10,124 bases of DNA from Spirochaetales bacterium (lineage in GTDB: Bacteria > Spirochaetota > Spirochaetia > DSM-2461): positions 638 to 10,761 of the forward strand of contig PDRU01000145.1 of assembly GCA_002748225.1 (NCBI GenBank), given 5' to 3'. Of the stretch, positions 6,748 to 10,124 are shown one piece after another. Every line of letters starts with the position of its first letter. Position 1 is the stretch's first letter. Below the pieces are notes generated by a model. That model saw only the letters and a program-made list of their open reading frames with translations. It did not search any database and was not told where the DNA came from. Made by a program: the position numbers and the translations under genes.

Positions 6748-8106
6748 ATGTCCTTTCTCAATGAAATTTTAGCTAAAGTAAAAGAGAAAAACCCCGCAGA
6801 ACCGGAATTTCATCAGGCCGTAGAAGAAGTTCTTGAATTTCTGGAACCGACCGTTGCGCGGCATCCCGAGTTTGTCAAAGCAGGCATTTTCCAGCGGCTT
6901 GTAGAACCGGACAGAGCCATTCTTTTCCGGGTTGCATGGATGGACGATCAGGGAGAAGTACAGGTTAACAGAGGTTTCCGTGTTCAATTCAACAATGCCA
7001 TCGGACCATACAAGGGCGGCCTGCGTTTTCATCCGTCTGTAAATCTTGGAATTATTAAATTCCTTGGATTTGAACAGATCTTTAAGAACTCTCTGACAAC
7101 ACTCCCGCTGGGCGGAGGAAAAGGCGGTTCCGATTTTGATCCCAAAGGAAAATCAGACCGTGAGGTTATGCGTTTCTGTCAGGCCTTCATGGGAGAACTC
7201 TCCCGCCATATCGGTTTGAACATTGATGTTCCGGCCGGAGACATCGGTGTCGGCTCCCGGGAAATTGGATATCTTTTCGGATACTATAAGAAACTGAAAA
7301 ACATGCATGCCGGAATTATTACCGGAAAAGATCTGGAATACGGCGGCAGCCTTGTCCGCCCGCAGGCCACCGGATACGGCTCTGTATACTTTGCCGCGGA
7401 AATGCTGAACGCCAGAAACCAGACCCTTGAAGGTAAAAAAGCTCTGGTTTCCGGTTCCGGTAACGTGGCCATCTATACCATTGAAAAACTTCTGGATTTG
7501 GGCGCCGTGCCCCTTTCCGCATCCGACTCCTCCGGCTACATCTTCGATGAAGAAGGTATTAACCGGGAAAAACTGGAATTCCTGAAAGAACTGAAATTTG
7601 AAAGACGCGGAAGAATTAAGGAATACGCTGAAAAATATTCCAGCGCTGTGTATACGCGGGCCGATCCTTCTCTGGACCATAACCCTCTTTGGAACCATAA
7701 AGCCGATGCCGCTTTCCCCAGTGCAACACAAAATGAAATAAACGCGAAAGATGCCCAGAATCTTATTAACAATGGTGTAAAAACAGTTTCTGAAGGCGCT
7801 AACATGCCCACCAGACCAGAGGGCATTGACATCTTCCTGGATAATAAAATTGCCTTCGGTCCGGGAAAAGCCGCCAATGCCGGAGGTGTTGCGGTTTCAG
7901 GTCTGGAAATGAGCCAGAACAGCTTAAAATACAAATGGTCCGAAGAAAAAGTGGACGGTAAGCTGCAGGTTATTATGAAGAATATTCACCAGGCCTCTTA
8001 TGAAACATCTGAAGCCTACGGCGATCCGGGAAACTATCCCCTTGGTTCCAACATTGCCGGCTTTACCAAAGTGGCAAAAGCCATGCTGGCTTACGGAATA
8101 GTTTAA
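6748..8106 (+). CDS. gdhA: NADP-type glutamate dehydrogenase, hexameric
   Basis: This enzyme makes glutamate from 2-oxoglutarate, ammonia and reduced nicotinamide cofactor, linking ammonia assimilation to carbon metabolism (cytosol). The 452-residue product matches the usual length of the small hexameric class and resembles E. coli GdhA nearly end to end. The substrate domain carries GPYKGGLRFHPSVN (Lys89), Lys113, GGGKGGSDFDPKGKS (Lys125) and DVPAGDIGVG with catalytic Asp165. The Rossmann domain carries VSGSGNVA (234-241) and ASDSSGY (258-264), the latter as in NADP-dependent enzymes. GPGKAANAGGVAVSGLEMSQN (about 371-391) closes the active site. The cofactor call is by similarity only. It is a single gene with its own promoter, diverging from the regulator operon and converging on cardiolipin synthase. 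No clear simple terminator is seen after it. Confidence 0.97.
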   Translation: MSFLNEILAKVKEKNPAEPEFHQAVEEVLEFLEPTVARHPEFVKAGIFQRLVEPDRAILFRVAWMDDQGEVQVNRGFRVQFNNAIGPYKGGLRFHPSVNLGIIKFLGFEQIFKNSLTTLPLGGGKGGSDFDPKGKSDREVMRFCQAFMGELSRHIGLNIDVPAGDIGVGSREIGYLFGYYKKLKNMHAGIITGKDLEYGGSLVRPQATGYGSVYFAAEMLNARNQTLEGKKALVSGSGNVAIYTIEKLLDLGAVPLSASDSSGYIFDEEGINREKLEFLKELKFERRGRIKEYAEKYSSAVYTRADPSLDHNPLWNHKADAAFPSATQNEINAKDAQNLINNGVKTVSEGANMPTRPEGIDIFLDNKIAFGPGKAANAGGVAVSGLEMSQNSLKYKWSEEKVDGKLQVIMKNIHQASYETSEAYGDPGNYPLGSNIAGFTKVAKAMLAYGIV

Positions 8107-8128
8107 CTGTTCTCCGATCATAAGAGAG

Positions 8129-8190
8129 CGGCCGTTCCCGTATTTTCAGTTTTTCAGCTTACATGACAGGCGAAAGCAGACGAACGGCCG
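8129..8190. repeat. 9-bp perfect inverted repeat between and into the convergent gdhA and cls 3' ends
   Basis: CGGCCGTTC (8129-8137) and GAACGGCCG (8182-8190) are exact inverted copies with 44 bases between. On the + strand the right arm is followed by AATTTCTTATTTTT, so it could act as a large-loop terminator for gdhA. Its right arm lies in the last codons of the cardiolipin synthase gene. Confidence 0.35.
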
Positions 8191-9607
8191 AATTTCTTAT
8201 TTTTGCAAAAAGAGATCGGTTTTCCAGATCTTTAAGAGTCAGACGCCGGCAGTTTTGCAGATCCCGGTCAAAGGCCCCCGCGTGAAGGTTTGCCTGATCC
8301 GGAGAATACATAACGGTATTAACTTCATAATCCAGATGAAAACTGCGGATATCCAGATTACATGTGCCCACCGAGGCTATTAATCTGTCCTGAATAACAA
8401 CTTTTGAATGAAGAAAACCTGCCTGATACTGGTAAATTTCTACACCAGACTCCAGAAGCGACGAAAAATACGTCTGGGCAGCCCAGAAGGGAATACGCTT
8501 GTCGGGAATGCCGAGTGTCATTAATTTTACTTTTGTTCCCCTCAGGGCCGCGGCGACAAGGGCCTTTTCCAGCGCTTCTCCGGGAATAAAATACGGCGTT
8601 TGAATAAGAATTTCCTCTCTTGCTCCGTTGATCAGTTCCAGATAATGAAGATGTATTCCTTCCCATGGAGAGTCGGGACCGCTGAGAGCAATCTGTATGG
8701 GTATATTATGGGATTCCTGATTCAGTCCGCCAGGAAAATGCGAATCATGCAGCAGAAGCTCTTTTCCGCTGTTATACCAGTCAATCAGAAAAACAGCCTG
8801 CAGCATTGATACCGCAGACCCCCGGATTCTTAAGTGGGTATCCCGCCAGGTCTTAAAACGTTTTCCTCCCGTAATGTATTCTTCGCCGACATTCATGCCG
8901 CCGGTATAGGCTGTAACACCGTCAATTACCACAATTTTCCGGTGGTTTCTGTAATTGATTTTCATTCTGGAAAAAAGGTTGGACAGTTCCAGAAAAAAAG
9001 CGAACTCAATTCCCGCGGCCTTCATTTTTTTTCTGTTGGCAAAAGAAACCTCCCCAAAAGATCCCCAGCCGTCAAAAATAAGACGGACCTGTACCCCTTC
9101 CCGGGCTTTTTGAAGCAGAATTTCCAGAATTTTACTGCCCACGGAATCAAAGCGCCATATATAGTATTCCATGTGGATGGAGGTTTGAGCTTTTTGCAGA
9201 TCGGCCATCAGCTCACAGAAGAGTTCCCGGCCGTTAAAAAAACTGCTTACAGTGTTGTCTGTGGTTACCGGAGCCGAGGCTGTTTTTGCCAGCAATTGAA
9301 AGGTTCGGGCCATACGGCGGGACGGGGCAACGCCAATAAGAGGAAGTGCTTCGGTAAAAGATTTCTGCTGATTAAGAAGACCGGTCAGGTGTTCCGAAAA
9401 AACTTCTTCCGGGATCATGCGCACCAGTTTTCGTTTTTTCCAGTCAAAACCCACCAGAATGAAAGCCAGAAGACCCAGCCCCGGAAAACTTATAAGGGCC
9501 AGAATCCAGGCAATAGCCGACGAGGGAGATTTGCGGGAACCCAGCACCGTTAGAATTGCAACAATTACCAGTACGTAGTTGGACCAGAATAAAACATCTT
9601 TCAGCAT
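8159..9607 (-). CDS. cls: Cardiolipin synthase, phospholipase D superfamily (two HKD motifs)
   Basis: This membrane enzyme condenses phosphatidylglycerol (or a related phospholipid) into cardiolipin. The 482-residue length is usual for bacterial Cls. Two N-terminal transmembrane helices (about 7-24 and 31-53) are followed by a basic stretch (WKKRKLVR) and two PLD domains. HKD motif 1 is H222-x-K224-x4-D229 in NHRKIVVIDG. Motif 2 is H400-x-K402-x4-D407 in LHSKVVIQD, followed by GTCNLDIRSF. Each has the downstream G-G/S-x-N element (TGGMN, GTCNL). EYYIWRFD at about 147-154 is also typical. The ATG at 9607 has only a weak GGG upstream, so translation may be modest. It probably has its own promoter in the 9608-9809 gap, but I cannot pick one with confidence. 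Confidence 0.95.
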   Translation of the reverse strand: MLKDVLFWSNYVLVIVAILTVLGSRKSPSSAIAWILALISFPGLGLLAFILVGFDWKKRKLVRMIPEEVFSEHLTGLLNQQKSFTEALPLIGVAPSRRMARTFQLLAKTASAPVTTDNTVSSFFNGRELFCELMADLQKAQTSIHMEYYIWRFDSVGSKILEILLQKAREGVQVRLIFDGWGSFGEVSFANRKKMKAAGIEFAFFLELSNLFSRMKINYRNHRKIVVIDGVTAYTGGMNVGEEYITGGKRFKTWRDTHLRIRGSAVSMLQAVFLIDWYNSGKELLLHDSHFPGGLNQESHNIPIQIALSGPDSPWEGIHLHYLELINGAREEILIQTPYFIPGEALEKALVAAALRGTKVKLMTLGIPDKRIPFWAAQTYFSSLLESGVEIYQYQAGFLHSKVVIQDRLIASVGTCNLDIRSFHLDYEVNTVMYSPDQANLHAGAFDRDLQNCRRLTLKDLENRSLFAKIRNSAVRLLSPVM

Positions 9608-9721
9608 GAAGTCATACCCAAACAGCCGCCGCGGCCTTGTGAAATGTTCATATTTTCAGCATACCGGATCCGCCCTCTCCGATGGAATGGATATGTTCAT
9701 TAACCTTTTTATTTTTCCAGT

Positions 9722-9751
9722 GCGGATCTGAGACGCGGATCTGAGACGCGG
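9722..9751. repeat. Tandem 13-bp direct repeat, 2.3 copies
   Basis: GCGGATCTGAGAC occurs at 9722 and again at 9735, and the third copy begins with GCGG at 9748. It lies in the non-coding gap between cls and the SRP RNA gene. It is most likely a slippage duplication. It could also be a doubled protein site upstream of cls. Confidence 0.8.
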
Positions 9752-9796
9752 CCCTGAAAAGAAAACGGAAGAGGTTTTATATTAACGCGTATTAAC

Positions 9797-9809
9797 AAAA
9801 CAAAGAAAA
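9797..9809 (-). terminator. T-rich run ending the SRP RNA transcript
   Basis: On the minus strand the RNA's 3' arm TTGCGGG (9816-9810) is followed by TTTTCTTTGTTTT. The stem before it is the RNA's own closing helix, so this may work as an intrinsic terminator. Confidence 0.5.
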
Positions 9810-9920
9810 CCCGCAACCAGTGAGCCGGACGCACACAGAAATAAATTACTTACCGCTGCTTCCTTCCGGACCTGACGGGGTTGGGTAATAATTTCTCGCA
9901 CGAAGCCCGCCAATTGCGGG
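9810..9920 (-). ncRNA. ffs: Signal recognition particle RNA, small bacterial (4.5S) type
   Basis: The RNA scaffold of the signal recognition particle binds Ffh and directs membrane proteins to the translocon. The conserved helix 8 core is read on the minus strand as GTCAGGTCCGGAAGGAAGCA (starting near 9877), closely matching the E. coli core. It is flanked by TTACC and GGTAA, which pair. Outward, AGAAAT pairs with ATTTCT and a GU-containing helix continues. The ends CCCGCAA (9920-9914) and TTGCGGG (9816-9810) pair perfectly, giving a closed RNA of 111 bases, close to the 114 of E. coli. The exact ends are inferred from this pairing. The 5' end lies 5 bases after the tRNA-Ser(GGA) gene, so the RNA is probably cut out of a joint transcript. 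Confidence 0.92.
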
Positions 9921-9925
9921 AAAAA

Positions 9926-10013
9926 CGGAGCGGGTGGGATTCGAACCCACGGTACCCGGTTAGAGTACATACGCTTTCCAAGCGCACACCTTCGGCCTCT
10001 CGGTCACCACTCC
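9926..10013 (-). tRNA. tRNA-Ser (anticodon GGA)
   Basis: The acceptor stem GGAGTGG pairs with CCGCTCC, with one U-G pair. The anticodon loop TTGGAAA gives GGA (anticodon at 9977-9979), which reads UCC/UCU serine codons. The T arm has GTGGGTTCGAATCCCAC, and a long variable arm (TACTCTAACCGGGTA) marks a class II tRNA, as expected for serine. The discriminator is G (9926). CCA is not encoded and must be added after transcription. Confidence 0.95.
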
Positions 10014-10025
10014 AGTAAAAATACA

Positions 10026-10112
10026 CGGAGAGACAGGGATTCGAACCCTGGGTACCGTAAACGGTACAACGGATTTCGAGTCCGTCCGATTCAACCGCTC
10101 TCGCATCTCTCC
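10026..10112 (-). tRNA. tRNA-Ser (anticodon CGA)
   Basis: The acceptor stem GGAGAGA pairs with TCTCTCC. The anticodon loop CTCGAAA between ACGGA and TCCGT gives CGA (anticodon at 10076-10078), which reads the UCG serine codon. A long variable arm (TACCGTTTACGGTA) confirms the serine class, and the T arm is CAGGGTTCGAATCCCTG. The discriminator is G and CCA is not encoded. It is the first gene seen of the RNA cluster; its promoter lies mostly beyond the window edge. Confidence 0.95.
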
Positions 10113-10124
10113 ATATATGCCCTA

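Noticed and set aside
7153..7731. 192-codon frame antisense to gdhA
   Set aside because: It is a shadow of a highly conserved gene, with a composition typical of antisense frames and no recognisable motif.
8834..9553. 239-codon frame antisense to cls
   Set aside because: The cls protein on the other strand has two intact HKD motifs; this frame is basic, low in structure and without motifs.
9644..9700. Two copies of ATGTTCAT 49 bases apart upstream of cls
   Set aside because: Eight AT-rich bases repeated once in a short gap can occur by chance, and the flanks do not match.
9782..9970. 62-codon minus-strand frame containing VPWVRIPPAPF
   Set aside because: This peptide comes from translating the tRNA-Ser T arm and the SRP RNA; it is a known type of false gene.

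Overview
The window holds eight protein-coding genes, two tRNA genes, the SRP RNA gene and short intergenic regions. No insertion sequence, prophage, CRISPR array or integrase is visible, and no gene-free stretch exceeds about 255 bases. The genes look like ordinary chromosomal housekeeping and stress genes. The host is most likely a diderm, probably anaerobic bacterium of moderate GC. A spirochete-like lineage is my best guess, from the PFK-mixed type phosphofructokinase with GGNG, the DUF2161 nuclease-like protein, the E. coli-type glutamate dehydrogenase and tRNAs without an encoded CCA. That assignment is inference and not secure.

Left end (1-1719, + strand): the 3' part of a MATE-family transporter is followed directly (TGA then ATG, no spacer) by a DUF2161 protein with a PD-(D/E)XK nuclease-like core. 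These two probably form the end of one operon and meet the next block tail to tail.

Centre left (1741-6493, - strand): read in transcription order, an OmpR/PhoB-type response regulator (TTG start) overlaps a membrane sensor histidine kinase. It is followed by a periplasmic HtrA/DegP-type serine protease, a terminator-like hairpin, and a 6-phosphofructokinase with a GTG start. The first three genes look like one envelope-stress operon, with sensor, regulator and a protein quality-control effector together. The phosphofructokinase is separated from it by the terminator.

Centre right (6494-8106): a 254-base divergent intergenic region carries a plausible promoter in each direction. It is followed by gdhA, the hexameric NADP-type glutamate dehydrogenase for ammonia assimilation.

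Right end (8159-10112, - strand): a cardiolipin synthase with two HKD motifs converges on gdhA. Upstream of it, a compact RNA cluster reads tRNA-Ser(CGA), tRNA-Ser(GGA), then the small bacterial SRP RNA, with spacers of 12 and 5 bases.

I found no clearly novel system. The points most worth a second look are the mutually exclusive pairing options around the phosphofructokinase leader, the substituted residues at its phosphoryl-donor site, the regulator-kinase-protease operon, and the tight tRNA-Ser/SRP RNA cluster.
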